From assembly GCF_027627475.1 (NCBI RefSeq), contig NZ_CP115484.1, positions 6,118,501 through 6,182,500 of the forward strand: DNA of 64,000 bases, read 5' to 3'. The translations under genes were made by a program, and so were the position numbers. Below the pieces are notes generated by a model, which did no database searches, was not told the DNA's origin, and worked only from the letters and a program-made list of their open reading frames with translations. The stretch comes from Paenibacillus sp. SYP-B4298. Lineage in GTDB: Bacteria; Bacillota; Bacilli; Paenibacillales; Paenibacillaceae. Below are positions 1-8,159 of the stretch, in pieces; positions within the stretch are counted from its first letter, which is position 1; each line of letters starts with the position of its first letter.

Positions 1-1095
1 CAGGACATCCATATCGTGATGACTGACATTCGGATGCCGGGCATGGACGGGCTGGCGCTGGCGGACCAGATTAAGGAGCGGTACAGCCATGTGCAGATCA
101 TTTTCTTGAGCAGCTATGACAATTTCCCGTATGTGAAGGAGGCGCTGCGGCTGGGGGCGATCGACTATCTGCACAAGCCGACGATGGCGGAGGAGGAGAT
201 TGCCGGGGCGCTAACTAAGGCCAAGCTGCTGCTGGAGAAGGACAGTTCCACTCGGAGCAAGCCGGGACTGTCCGAGCAGGAGAAGAATGATCTGCTGCTG
301 TCGCTGCTCGATACGTATACGTTCCCGGACCGTGCGGCTCTGAAGGAGCTGCAGGGGGGCTGGCTGACCGGGCCGCTGTGGGTCTGCCTGTTCCGTGTGC
401 GCGATGATGCGCACCAGGAGCTGACGGCTGCAGAGGCGCATCTGGAGTCAGGTCGTGCCAGCACGGGGGACAATGAAGGCGACCCTCTCAAATTTTTATC
501 CGTGCGCTACGTCATTGATGAGTATGTATCCAGAGATTGGGGGGGCGATGTCTTTCACCGCAATCACCGGGAGATTATATGGCTGGCTCCAGCGACGGAT
601 AAGGCGGGACGGACGGGGGCGAAGGACAGGGGCAAGTACCTGGAACGGCTGCGGCAGAAGGTATTCGACATCTTGAATGAGGTGATCGTGTTCTCGGCAA
701 GCGGCGATTACAAGTCGCTTGAGGACATCCCGGCAGCTTACATGGAGGCCCTGCTGCGCTTCCCGATCAACAAGCAGAGCGACAGTCATCATGTGCGGAT
801 GGTCAAGGAATATATTGATGCGCATCTGGTGGAGGAGCTGTCGCTGCAGAAGGCTTCGGAGATGACCGGAATTACCGCGGGCTATCTGAGCCGAATCTTC
901 CAGCGCGAGATTGGGGAGAGCTTCAGCGAGTATATTATTCGTAACAAAATGACTCATGCCCAAAGGCTGCTGCGCGAGAGCAGCATGAAGGTGTATGAGG
1001 TGGCGGCAGCGGTCGGCTATGCGAATCCGCATTACTTCAGCAAGCTCTTCAAGGAGCGGACAGGGATGACGCCGTTGGAATACCGTAATCGCTAG
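1..1095 (+). CDS. YesN-type response regulator, AraC family (5' truncated)
   Basis: The reading frame is open from the first base, so the gene begins upstream of the window. The visible protein starts inside a receiver domain: the phosphoacceptor Asp lies in the motif VMTDIRMPGMDG (Asp codon 25-27), followed by the conserved switch Lys in YLHKPT. A variable linker of about 150 residues comes next. The C-terminal 100 residues hold two helix-turn-helix units of the AraC type (SLQKASEMTGITAGYLSRIF and VYEVAAAVGYANPHYFSKLF). This is the architecture of Bacillus YesN, the cytoplasmic partner of a YesM-type sensor kinase that usually controls a neighbouring carbohydrate transporter. The kinase and target genes would lie to the left, outside the window. 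An ATG at 19 is internal, not the real start. Confidence 0.9.
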   Translation, partial: QDIHIVMTDIRMPGMDGLALADQIKERYSHVQIIFLSSYDNFPYVKEALRLGAIDYLHKPTMAEEEIAGALTKAKLLLEKDSSTRSKPGLSEQEKNDLLLSLLDTYTFPDRAALKELQGGWLTGPLWVCLFRVRDDAHQELTAAEAHLESGRASTGDNEGDPLKFLSVRYVIDEYVSRDWGGDVFHRNHREIIWLAPATDKAGRTGAKDRGKYLERLRQKVFDILNEVIVFSASGDYKSLEDIPAAYMEALLRFPINKQSDSHHVRMVKEYIDAHLVEELSLQKASEMTGITAGYLSRIFQREIGESFSEYIIRNKMTHAQRLLRESSMKVYEVAAAVGYANPHYFSKLFKERTGMTPLEYRNR

Positions 1096-1193
1096 CTCGG
1101 ATGTGAGGGCTGGGCGGCTGCCCATGCGGAGCGTTGTAGGGGCAGGTATAGAAGCAAGGGGGCAGGGCATGGGGCCCGGCGGCCTCGCCAAGG

Positions 1194-1249
1194 GCGGCCA
1201 AGAGCCTGTGATCAGCGTATGGATGCTGAGATCACAGGCTCTTGGCCGC
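1194..1249. terminator. Bidirectional intrinsic terminator
   Basis: A perfect 20-bp inverted repeat (arms 1194-1213 and 1230-1249) with a 16-nt loop sits between two convergent genes. A long U run is lacking, so termination is inferred from stem strength and position. Confidence 0.7.
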
Positions 1250-1259
1250 TTGCGCATAC

Positions 1260-1688
1260 TTAGGAAGAAATGGAGGATTTGCTGGAAGCATCCGATTTGA
1301 ACAGCAACTGATCCACAGAGAGCAGGCGACTGCCAGTCAGTACTAGCATGACGGACATTGCCAGCAACGCCAGATCAAGCTCATAGCCAGCCATCTCGCC
1401 ATTGCCAGTGAATCCGACTGCCAGCTTGACCTTGAAGATCGCGACGACCATCGTAATTGCCAGCAGCGCTCCGATGGCGCGCGTACCCAGTCCAACTATG
1501 AGCAGCAGTCCGCCCACCAGCTCGACGATCGCGACAATATAGCTCATGAATTGCGGAATGCCCATGCTGTCGAACCACATGCCGACATTGCCGATGCCAC
1601 CTTGAAATTTGTCATAGCCATGAATAGCAAATGTAAGTCCGAGCACAATTCTTGCAATTAGCAATCCGATTTCTGCTGTTCGATTCAT
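1260..1688 (-). CDS. catD: DoxX family membrane protein (CatD-like)
   Basis: A 142-residue protein with four hydrophobic segments and the DoxX N-terminal pattern (LLIARIVLGLTFAIHGYDKFQGG). DoxX proteins are small integral membrane subunits. In Bacillus subtilis CatD (YfiD) is encoded with the dioxygenase CatE and is induced by quinones and catechol. Here the gene lies 40 nt downstream of the CatE-like gene on the same strand, with ribosome binding site AAAGGAG before the ATG. The C-terminus (residues 128-142) is a Ser/Lys-rich tail. The catD name rests on the three-gene context rather than on DoxX alone, because DoxX proteins occur in many settings. Confidence 0.8.
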   Translation of the reverse strand: MNRTAEIGLLIARIVLGLTFAIHGYDKFQGGIGNVGMWFDSMGIPQFMSYIVAIVELVGGLLLIVGLGTRAIGALLAITMVVAIFKVKLAVGFTGNGEMAGYELDLALLAMSVMLVLTGSRLLSVDQLLFKSDASSKSSISS

Positions 1689-1728
1689 TGATCATTCTCC
1701 TTTAATAGTGGTCTTCATGTACATGTTT

Positions 1729-2610
1729 CTACGCTTGGGGTGAACCTGCTGCTGAAGCCAGGCGAAGCTCAATCCCCGAGGGGTCATATACCAGGTAATG
1801 CCCGGCTTCACCTGTGACGGTGATGCCAGCCTGCTTCAGTCGGCCGACGGTCTCCTGTAAGGCAGCGTGGTCAGGCAGCAGGATCGTGTAGTAGGCCAGG
1901 CCAGTTGCATCTGCTGGCGCGATCGGTACGCCCTCTCCGGCCCAGCTATTCAGGCCGATATGGTGATGGTATCCGCCGGTCGCGATGAATAGCGCCCCCA
2001 TCTGCGCTCTGGCATCGGCCGCAATGTCGAACCCGAGCGTATCGACGTAGAAGGCTTTGGATTGCTCCAGGCTGCTGACATGGAGATGAATGTGGCCGAG
2101 CGTCGTGCCATTCGGAAGTCCGTGCCATTCATGCCCCTGTGCAAGCTCCAGCAAGCCATCCCAGTCGATCGGATCGGAGGCCATCTTGATGTTGCCCTGT
2201 GAGTCCAACTGCCACTCGTCGCGCGCACGATCGCGATACAATTCAATGCCATGATTGTCTGGATCATAGATGTACAACGCCTCGCTGACCAGATGATCGG
2301 CTTGACCGATTCGAATACCATGGTCAACAAGGTGGCGAAGCGTGATGCCCAGTGACAGACGGTCAGGGAGCAGTATCGCGAAATGGTACAGCCCTGCTGC
2401 GGCGCGGCGCGGGGTAATGCGGGCGCCCGGCAGCTCCTCCAGAACGATAGCCGCAGTGACACCATCATAGGTCAGGGAAGCTTGTGCGCCATCGGTGTGC
2501 AATACCCTGAACCCAACAATGTCCGTGTAGAAGTCCAGGGAGCGCTGCAAATTGGACACCTTCAGCTTGATCTCTCCGAGCATAATATTGGGGTGCATGT
2601 GTCCCGACAT
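1729..2610 (-). CDS. catE: VOC family ring-cleavage dioxygenase, CatE-like
   Basis: A 293-residue protein with two vicinal-oxygen-chelate modules, the size and layout of Bacillus CatE (catechol 2,3-dioxygenase). The C-terminal module keeps the expected metal ligands: His in LGHIHLHV, His in GGYHHHIGLN, and Glu in YDPSGIELRL. The N-terminal module (KLKVSNLQRSLDFY ... YIYDPDNHGIELYRD) has lost the first His and is likely structural. The reaction expected from the family is Fe(II)-dependent extradiol cleavage of catechols, which detoxifies them. It is first in a two-gene operon with the DoxX gene and is transcribed divergently from an HxlR/DUF24 regulator. The start at 2610 follows GAGGAG at a rather long 11-nt spacing; an ATG 12 nt further in (2598) is an alternative. 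Confidence 0.82.
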   Translation of the reverse strand: MSGHMHPNIMLGEIKLKVSNLQRSLDFYTDIVGFRVLHTDGAQASLTYDGVTAAIVLEELPGARITPRRAAAGLYHFAILLPDRLSLGITLRHLVDHGIRIGQADHLVSEALYIYDPDNHGIELYRDRARDEWQLDSQGNIKMASDPIDWDGLLELAQGHEWHGLPNGTTLGHIHLHVSSLEQSKAFYVDTLGFDIAADARAQMGALFIATGGYHHHIGLNSWAGEGVPIAPADATGLAYYTILLPDHAALQETVGRLKQAGITVTGEAGHYLVYDPSGIELRLASAAGSPQA

Positions 2611-2633
2611 CCTTCATTCAACTCCTCACATAC

Positions 2634-2646
2634 TTACTTTTCGTAA
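2634..2646. promoter_or_regulatory. CatR/YodB-type operator, TTAC-N5-GTAA
   Basis: TTACTTTTCGTAA lies between the catE promoter -10 and the catE start codon. It matches the TTAC-N5-GTAA inverted repeat that I recall for the DUF24 repressor CatR of B. subtilis. Its position near the catE transcription start fits repression. Confidence 0.55.
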
Positions 2647-2649
2647 TGT

Positions 2650-2683
2650 AGTTTAATATATAAAATTAATTACGTCAAGGTAA
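2650..2683 (-). promoter_or_regulatory. catE-catD promoter with second operator-like repeat
   Basis: On the minus strand, TTGACG (2678-2673) and TAAACT (2655-2650) are separated by exactly 17 bp. A second inverted repeat, TTAC-N6-GTAA (2670-2683), covers the -35 hexamer. Two similar repeats therefore bracket the promoter. Confidence 0.6.
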
Positions 2684-2713
2684 CTAGGTGAATATAATTA
2701 ACTTTCTTACTTG

Positions 2714-2731
2714 TATAATGTTTGGTATAAT
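2714..2731 (+). promoter_or_regulatory. catR promoter -10 candidates
   Basis: Two TATAAT hexamers occur at 2714-2719 and 2726-2731. The second is an extended -10 (TGGTATAAT). The -35 region is weak. Either would give a very short leader before the catR start at 2755. Confidence 0.45.
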
Positions 2732-2754
2732 GATGTTAATAAAGAGGTGATAAA

Positions 2755-3084
2755 ATGGAGATTTCAGCGTTGTGTCCGCGACTCGAGAAGGGAATGCAAC
2801 TGATCAGCAAGCGCTGGACCGCGCTAATAATCCATCAGTTGCTGCCAGGACCGCAGCGGTTCTGCGCGATAGAGGGTAATCTGCCGATCAGCGGCAAGCT
2901 ATTATCCGAACGGCTGAAGGAACTGGAGCACGAAGGCATCGTGCACCGGGCTGTCTACCCCGAGACGCCTGTTCGGATTGAATATTCGCTTACGGAAAAG
3001 GGAAGAGCACTGGAGGATGTGGTGCGAGGAATCGAGAAGTGGTCCTACGAATGGATCACGCTTCCTTCAGAAGCGCAGAACTAG
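2755..3084 (+). CDS. catR: HxlR/DUF24 family redox-sensing repressor, CatR-like
   Basis: A 109-residue winged-helix protein of the HxlR (MarR/DUF24) family: KRWTALIIHQLLPGPQRF, ISGKLLSERLKELE recognition helix, and a wing ending in Y-S-L-T-E-K-G. It carries a single N-terminal Cys at position 7 (MEISALC), the position of the quinone- and thiol-sensing Cys described for CatR and YodB of B. subtilis. It is divergent from the catE-catD pair across a 144-bp intergenic region containing TTAC-N5-GTAA-type repeats. The ribosome binding site AGAGGTG lies a few bases before the ATG. The inferred role is repression of catE-catD, relieved when Cys7 reacts with quinones or diamide-like electrophiles. Confidence 0.82.
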   Translation: MEISALCPRLEKGMQLISKRWTALIIHQLLPGPQRFCAIEGNLPISGKLLSERLKELEHEGIVHRAVYPETPVRIEYSLTEKGRALEDVVRGIEKWSYEWITLPSEAQN

Positions 3085-3128
3085 GGCGTGTCTGAACACT
3101 CTGAACCGATCTGATCTGGCCGAATGCT

Positions 3129-3213
3129 CGCTCGGCAAAACACAGACACGCGATGTACGAAAATGGTTCTGCTGCCATTTCGACATCGCGTTTCTGTGTT
3201 TGTCAGGGAGCGG
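3129..3213. repeat. Long imperfect palindrome downstream of catR
   Basis: The arms 3138-3166 and 3175-3201 form a stem of roughly 26 bp with few mismatches around an 8-nt loop. Outer CGCTC/GAGCG pairs extend it to 3129-3213. There is no U tract and no coding potential. It could be a REP or MITE-like element or the catR transcript end. The rest of the 3085-3437 gap shows nothing beyond a TATAAT at 3344. Confidence 0.5.
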
Positions 3214-3343
3214 ATCGCTTATGCTCCCAGGTGACCATAGCGCATCTTGACCCATAGCGTCTGTAATGCGGCGGTTCGTTCCGTGATGGCCTGCATCTTC
3301 ATGGTCATGATGATTCGGATTCCTTTTGGAGGAAAAATTGGGC

Positions 3344-3349
3344 TATAAT
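3344..3349 (+). promoter_or_regulatory. Promoter -10 for the aldo/keto reductase operon
   Basis: TATAAT lies 94 bp before the chosen start codon at 3438. The -35 is poor (a TTTTGG stretch around 3324). The call rests on the perfect -10 and its position. Confidence 0.35.
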
Positions 3350-3437
3350 AAGAATGGCTGACATATTCGCCGGCAGTCGGCGGCGACCGAGGTTAGTGTT
3401 TGGACAGGTATCATCACTTTATCTTTGGGAGGTACAT

Positions 3438-4265
3438 ATGGCACAGCATTTGAAGGATTGTACAGTGTTAAACAATGGGGTAAGCATGCCTTGGCTAGGC
3501 TTGGGCGTGTGGCAGGTCAAGGAGGGAGAAGAGGTAGAAGCCTCTGTCAGACATGCCATACAGACAGGCTATGTCAGCATTGATACGGCTGCCGCTTATG
3601 CCAATGAAGAAGGCGTTGGACGGGCAATCAGGGATTCAGGCGTGCCGCGTGACAGCCTATTCATCACGACGAAGGTGTGGAATGCCCATCAGGGCTATGA
3701 TTCCACGCTGCGGGCCTTTGAGGCTAGCCGCCGCAAGCTGGGTCTGGACATCCTTGACCTCTACTTGATTCATTGGCCGGTGAAGGGCAAATATAAGGAA
3801 ACATGGCGGGCGCTGGAGAAGCTCTATAAGGATGGGGCTGTACGAGCGATTGGGGTCAGCAATTTCCAGGTGCATCATCTGCAGGACCTGCTGGACGGAT
3901 GCGAGGTAGCGCCGATGGTCAATCAGGTGGAATTCCACCCGCTGCTCACGCAGAAGCCGCTGCTCTCCTTCTGCCGTGAGCATCGCATTCAGCTTGAGGC
4001 GTGGAGTCCGCTGATGCAGGGCAATCTGGAGCTTCCACTGCTGGCAGAGCTGAGCGCCAAGTATGGCAAGTCGGCAGCGCAGATCGTGCTCCGTTGGGAC
4101 CTGCAGCATGGTGTTGTGACGATACCGAAGTCAGTTACTTCCCATCGCATTGAAGAAAATGCGAATGTGTTCGATTTTGAGCTGTCCGGGGAGGATATGG
4201 CTCGTCTGGATGCATTGAATCAAGATAAGCGCTTTGGCCCTGATCCTGACAATTTTAATTTTTGA
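3438..4265 (+). CDS. Aldo/keto reductase (AKR5-type, NADPH-dependent)
   Basis: A 275-residue TIM-barrel reductase. It carries the family catalytic tetrad: Asp and Tyr in SIDTAAAYANEEGVG, Lys in FITTKVWN, and His in LYLIHWP. The cofactor loop IPKSVTSHRIEENANVFDF is also present. The nearest known relatives are the Bacillus YvgN/YtbE glyoxal and methylglyoxal reductases, so aldehyde detoxification is the likely role; the true substrate cannot be read from sequence. The frame is open further upstream, but the ATG at 3438 has GGGAGG at good spacing and matches the family N-terminus. The stop overlaps the next gene's start (TGATG), which suggests translational coupling. Confidence 0.9.
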   Translation: MAQHLKDCTVLNNGVSMPWLGLGVWQVKEGEEVEASVRHAIQTGYVSIDTAAAYANEEGVGRAIRDSGVPRDSLFITTKVWNAHQGYDSTLRAFEASRRKLGLDILDLYLIHWPVKGKYKETWRALEKLYKDGAVRAIGVSNFQVHHLQDLLDGCEVAPMVNQVEFHPLLTQKPLLSFCREHRIQLEAWSPLMQGNLELPLLAELSAKYGKSAAQIVLRWDLQHGVVTIPKSVTSHRIEENANVFDFELSGEDMARLDALNQDKRFGPDPDNFNF

Positions 4266-5113
4266 TGGCGAAGACGGCGATCGTTACCGGCGCGAATGCC
4301 GGCATGGGGCTGGCGACATCCATCGGCTTGTTGAAGGAAGGCTGGCATATCATCATGGTATGTCGCAGTGAGGAACGGGGACGCGCGGCGGTCGAACAGG
4401 CGCTCAGAGCGAGCGGCGGACAAGGGACGGCAGAGCTGATGCTGTGCGATCTGGGTTCGCTCGCCAGCATTCGCCGGTTTGCCGCAGAGTTTCTCGCGAC
4501 GGGCAAGCCGCTCGATGTGCTGATCAACAATGCGGGCGTCATCAGCCTGAAGCGTCAGGAGACGGCGGACGGGTTCGAGCTGATGCTCGGGGTCAACCAT
4601 CTGGGACACTTCCTGCTGACTCTGCTGCTGCTGGGTAGGCTGAAGGAAGCGGAGCAAGGCCGCATCGTTATCGTATCCTCCGGCGCCTACAAGGTGGGGC
4701 GGCTCGACTTTGCAGATCTGAACCTGACACGCGGCTTTAATGTTATGCGAGGCTACGGGCAGTCCAAGCTGGCGAACATTCTATTCACGACGGAGCTGGC
4801 GCGCAGGCTGGAGGGCACGAATGTGACCGTCAATTGTCTGCATCCAGGTGCTGTGGCCACCAGCCTTGGCGTCAACCGCAGCACCGGCTTCGGCAAAGGA
4901 ATGTACGCGCTGATGCGCCCCTTCTTCCTGACCGCGGAGGAGGGCTCGCAGACGGCGCTCTATCTGGCTCGGCATCCTGAGGTTGCCAAGGTCAGCGGCG
5001 AATATTATTATAAGCAGCGCCCGCAGCGGCTCAGCTCTAAGGCGGCTGACCGCAAGGCAGCAGAGCAGCTATGGGCGTGGAGTGTGCAGCAGACAGGAGC
5101 GCCGCCGCTCTGA
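4265..5113 (+). CDS. Short-chain dehydrogenase/reductase
   Basis: A 282-residue classical SDR of the retinol-dehydrogenase/WWOX-like subgroup. It has the TGANAGMG cofactor motif at the N-terminus, CDLGSLASIRRFA, INNAGV, the active-site Ser in VSSGAYK, and YGQSKLAN (YxxxK). Its C-terminal half is longer than in FabG-type SDRs, as usual for this group. The ATG at 4265 overlaps the last base of the reductase stop codon, so the two enzymes are made from one transcript. A paired carbonyl reductase function is plausible, but the substrate is unknown. Confidence 0.9.
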   Translation: MAKTAIVTGANAGMGLATSIGLLKEGWHIIMVCRSEERGRAAVEQALRASGGQGTAELMLCDLGSLASIRRFAAEFLATGKPLDVLINNAGVISLKRQETADGFELMLGVNHLGHFLLTLLLLGRLKEAEQGRIVIVSSGAYKVGRLDFADLNLTRGFNVMRGYGQSKLANILFTTELARRLEGTNVTVNCLHPGAVATSLGVNRSTGFGKGMYALMRPFFLTAEEGSQTALYLARHPEVAKVSGEYYYKQRPQRLSSKAADRKAAEQLWAWSVQQTGAPPL

Positions 5114-5185
5114 TGTGATGGGCTCAGGGCAAGAGCAGAGGGAAGATGCTGCTCTTGCTCAGGCGTTGCTGCGATACTGCGGTTC

Positions 5186-5226
5186 TGGCCCGTTGACTCT
5201 CTAGCAGGAGCATCGGGCCATTTCTT
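5186..5226 (+). terminator. Terminator after the AKR-SDR operon
   Basis: Arms TGGCCCG (5186-5192) and CGGGCCA (5214-5220) are followed by TTTCTT. A second GC-rich hairpin (5129-5138 with 5149-5158) lies just upstream. Confidence 0.5.
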
Positions 5227-5260
5227 GTAGAGGAAACGACCAAGCTGTGGCGGCTCAGGG

Positions 5261-5578
5261 TTATGACTCAGTCGGCGCGGCGTCATCCAGGCGAATGTCT
5301 ACATAATGCTCGACAATCGGGAACGGATCGTAGAAGTGATGCAATAGCGCCTTCCATTCCTCATATTGCGGCGACCCGCGAAAGCCGACCGTATGGGCTT
5401 TGATCGATTCCCAGCGCACCAGCAGGATATATTTGTCCTGTTCCTCCACACATTTCTGCAGTTCATGCCCCACATACCCCCGCATGCTGGAGATCAGCCG
5501 CGAAGCCTTGCGAAAGGCACTCTCGAATTCACTGCTTGTACCCGGCTTAATATGCAATATCGCTACTTCCAGTATCAT
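5261..5578 (-). CDS. ABM-domain (antibiotic biosynthesis monooxygenase) family protein
   Basis: A 105-residue single-domain protein with the dimeric alpha/beta-barrel ABM pattern: [19 protein letters not shown] at the N-terminus, [12 protein letters not shown] with [10 protein letters not shown] in the middle, and a C-terminal strand VEHYVDIRL. Members include heme-degrading and quinol or polyketide oxidising enzymes and many proteins of unknown substrate. It has none of the features that would point specifically to IsdG-type heme oxygenases, so only the family is assigned. It is convergent with the SDR gene. Confidence 0.85.
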   Translation of the reverse strand: MILEVAILHIKPGTSSEFESAFRKASRLISSMRGYVGHELQKCVEEQDKYILLVRWESIKAHTVGFRGSPQYEEWKALLHHFYDPFPIVEHYVDIRLDDAAPTES

Positions 5579-6087
5579 GATTATGATTCCTCCTCAGTAT
5601 GAGCTTCGTTCCTCCCGCTCTGATGTCCGGTGCGTCTATATGGACTCCCAAGCGCCGATTCGTAAGCATGTTCCCAATATATTTGAGATGGCACCATTAT
5701 ACCAGTTCACGGAGAGCTTCATTCAAGATCAGTGAGCAATAAGCATAATTAGCGGTTATGTTTTCGGCTGAAGAGACGGTTGTTGCACGCAAAAACTGTG
5801 AATTTGGGCCTAAATTTGGATGCAAGAAGACTCATTTTTCAGATGGCATGCAGGCTTTTTGTCAATATATAAGAATGTATAAGTGCTGTTGGCCTTATAT
5901 GTGCTTCTATATCTACGCGAAACAAGCTTAGTCCGTCAAGGACGGCGACAGCCGTTTACGCTTGGAAATCTGAGAAGTTATTAGCTTGCTACACAACCAA
6001 AATTGACAACCAGAATTGGCAACCAGAATTGGCGAACAGAACACATAGAAAGAAGACAGACAGGGAAGCTGGGAAGGGGCGGGAAGG
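5579..6087. other. Intergenic region without a recognisable gene
   Basis: About 500 bp of relatively AT-rich sequence with no ORF having a ribosome binding site and family resemblance. The only structure I see is a 13-bp tandem repeat at 5996-6034. Confidence 0.6.
5996..6034. repeat. Three tandem 13-bp repeats
   Basis: The units ACCAAAATTGACA, ACCAGAATTGGCA and ACCAGAATTGGCG lie directly end to end. They end about 50 bp before the DUF4261 start codon. A regulatory role or simple slippage are both possible. Confidence 0.75.
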
Positions 6088-7059
6088 ATGAACGAGCTAG
6101 AAACAGAATACGATGAGGAGACGGTGTTGGAAGAGGTGGAGGAGGACTCCCGCTTCGGCTTTAACCGGGTATATATGATCGAATTGCTGTACAAGGAGCC
6201 TCCGCTCATTGATGATGAGCTTCTCTACCAGAAGATCATTGAACATACAGGAAGAACCGATCGTCCGCTTGAGGAGGAGATGGAGGAGCCCGAAGGACTG
6301 GCAGTCTGGCAGTCTAATCCGGGAGAGGCGGCAGCGCCTGGTATCCGCATGTTCTTTCATCATCACTATATGGTGGAATATGAGGAAGGAGAGCTGCCCG
6401 CGCAGACCTGTGTGCTGCCTTCAGACCAACAACCGGAGATGGAAGCCTTCGAGACGGCGATTCAGCAGAGCTGGCACTGGCCGGATGCCGGGCAGACCGT
6501 GTCGGAGTGTCGCTATTCGCTGCTGCTTAACGATTTTTGCGCATCGGGACTTCCTTATAAGGAACGGCTCCAACTGAACAACAGTGTGCTGCGTGCCTTG
6601 CTGGAGACAGCGCCCTGCGATGCGGTCTATTTCCGTGCGAGCGATAAGCTCGTCGAGCCTTCCGCCTATCTGGCTGCGTTGGAGGAGGGGCAACTGTTAT
6701 ACGGCGCGCTGAATGTGCGGTTCTATAATGTCAATCGGGAGGAGAGCGAACGCAGCGAGATGCTGGTGGATACGTTAGGTCTGGCGGCGCTCGGCATTCC
6801 CGATGTCCAGTGTCACTATTACGATCTGGAGCCGAACGAGATCGCTTCCTTCGTCGGAGACATCGGCTATTATCTGTTCCACAATGGCGATATCATCTCG
6901 GACGGGGAAACGGTTGGACCGACAGAGCATGAGAAATGGTTCTGCGAGCATCAGTATGCCCTGGCGGCTCCGCAGCGGGTGGTGCTCGATCTGAACCCCG
7001 GGCCAGAGCATTATGCCGGTCGACAGCATCATGAGGAGAAAGACGCCGCCGGGCAGTAA
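6088..7059 (+). CDS. DUF4261 domain-containing protein
   Basis: A 323-residue soluble protein with a strongly acidic N-terminus. The second half has the DUF4261 signature: RSEMLVDTLGLAALGIPDVQ, then HYYDLEPNEIASFVGDIGYYLFHNGDII and a closing P-Q-R-V-V-L-D-L segment. DUF4261 proteins are scattered through Firmicutes and other bacteria and have no established biochemical role. The ATG at 6088 follows GGGGCGGGAAGG, a weak but acceptable ribosome binding site. It stands alone between a repeat-containing intergenic region and a convergent AraC regulator, so context does not suggest a function. Confidence 0.8.
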   Translation: MNELETEYDEETVLEEVEEDSRFGFNRVYMIELLYKEPPLIDDELLYQKIIEHTGRTDRPLEEEMEEPEGLAVWQSNPGEAAAPGIRMFFHHHYMVEYEEGELPAQTCVLPSDQQPEMEAFETAIQQSWHWPDAGQTVSECRYSLLLNDFCASGLPYKERLQLNNSVLRALLETAPCDAVYFRASDKLVEPSAYLAALEEGQLLYGALNVRFYNVNREESERSEMLVDTLGLAALGIPDVQCHYYDLEPNEIASFVGDIGYYLFHNGDIISDGETVGPTEHEKWFCEHQYALAAPQRVVLDLNPGPEHYAGRQHHEEKDAAGQ

Positions 7060-7126
7060 CACAGACGATCAACTCGCCCGTGGCGGCGGGCGAATCATAT
7101 CGGCAGCCTCCTGCTTGTCTACACGC

Positions 7127-8017
7127 TCATCCCTTGGGGATGCTGCGGTAGCTGCTAGGGGAGCTGCCGATAATTTTTTTGAACAATCTGGAGAAGTAGT
7201 AGGGGTCGGATATGCCGACGGCAGCGGCAACCTCCTTCACGCTCAGACCGGTGAGATCGAGCAACTGCGAGGCGCGCTGCATCTTCAGGCGCAGAAAATA
7301 TTCGATCGGCGGGAAGCCGGTCTCCTGATTGAACAGATAGGTGACATAAGGCTTGGACAGAACGAGATGACCTGCAAGCTCCGCGAGGGTCAGCGGCTCT
7401 GCCAGCCGCTCGGTCATGTAGCGGAGCGCCTCGCCCAGATACTGCTCCCGCTTTTGCACTTGGGGGGAGTGACCCGCACCGAGTCCAACCGTACTTAGAA
7501 GCGAGCGCATCATCTGCGAGACATGGATATGGACGGGGAGCGAGTAGATACGGTTCTCCAGCAGCTCGCAGCATTGCTCGAACAGCTCAATGGTGCGCGT
7601 GTAGGCACCTAGAGTAAGCTGCACAGCGCCTTGATCCAGCTCATAGCAGCGAATAAGCTCCAGCGCGTCCTTGCCATGCAGATGGAACCAGTAGATGCTC
7701 CACGGATCGCTGTCCGAGGCTCCATAGCGATGTGCGCTGCCTGCCGGAATAATATACAACTGCCGGGGGAGCAGCCCGATTCGCCTGTGCCCCTCGCGCT
7801 CGATCCAGCCTGACCCCTGCGCGCACAAAATGACAATATGAGTATCGCAGCCCTCCGCGCGCTCCCGGTAATGATAACGGGCGTGCGGGAAAAATCCGAT
7901 GTCCTGGACGTAGAGTGTGCTGGTGAGCGGATGCTGCTCCAGTTCCTTGCGCATATAGTCCGGCAGCACGAGCAGGCGCTGCGCGGCGAAGCCATCGGGC
8001 TTTTGAATCTCGTCCAT
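7127..8017 (-). CDS. AraC family transcriptional regulator
   Basis: A 296-residue regulator with an N-terminal cupin-like ligand domain (LPRQLYIIPAGSAHRYGAS ... WSIYWFHLHG) and a C-terminal double HTH (TLAELAGHLVLSKPYVTYLF and SVKEVAAAVGISDPYYFSRLF). This layout is typical of sugar-responsive AraC activators. The frame is open 51 nt further upstream, but the ATG at 8017 has AGGAGG nine bases before it and is preferred. It is divergent from the large DUF5107-TPR gene, which is the obvious target. The inducer is unknown. Confidence 0.88.
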   Translation of the reverse strand: MDEIQKPDGFAAQRLLVLPDYMRKELEQHPLTSTLYVQDIGFFPHARYHYRERAEGCDTHIVILCAQGSGWIEREGHRRIGLLPRQLYIIPAGSAHRYGASDSDPWSIYWFHLHGKDALELIRCYELDQGAVQLTLGAYTRTIELFEQCCELLENRIYSLPVHIHVSQMMRSLLSTVGLGAGHSPQVQKREQYLGEALRYMTERLAEPLTLAELAGHLVLSKPYVTYLFNQETGFPPIEYFLRLKMQRASQLLDLTGLSVKEVAAAVGISDPYYFSRLFKKIIGSSPSSYRSIPKG

Positions 8018-8033
8018 CCCAGGTTGCCTCCTT

Positions 8034-8061
8034 TTGAGCATCATTCGAATAAGAATATAAT
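8034..8061 (+). promoter_or_regulatory. Promoter for the DUF5107-TPR gene
   Basis: TTGAGC (8034-8039), a 16-bp spacer and TATAAT (8056-8061) read toward the gene at 8160. This leaves a leader of roughly 95 nt. Confidence 0.5.
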
Positions 8062-8159
8062 CCATCATCTGGCGTGTTTCGTCAATTGGCAGCCGCCGCT
8101 CGGCGCGGTAAAGTTAGAGCATCAAGCAAGGCGCCGAGCGCCGTAGGGAGGAACTGACG

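Noticed and set aside
5400-5735. A 111-codon plus-strand ORF across the ABM gene
   Set aside because: It is mostly the antisense of the ABM monooxygenase gene and has no ribosome binding site.
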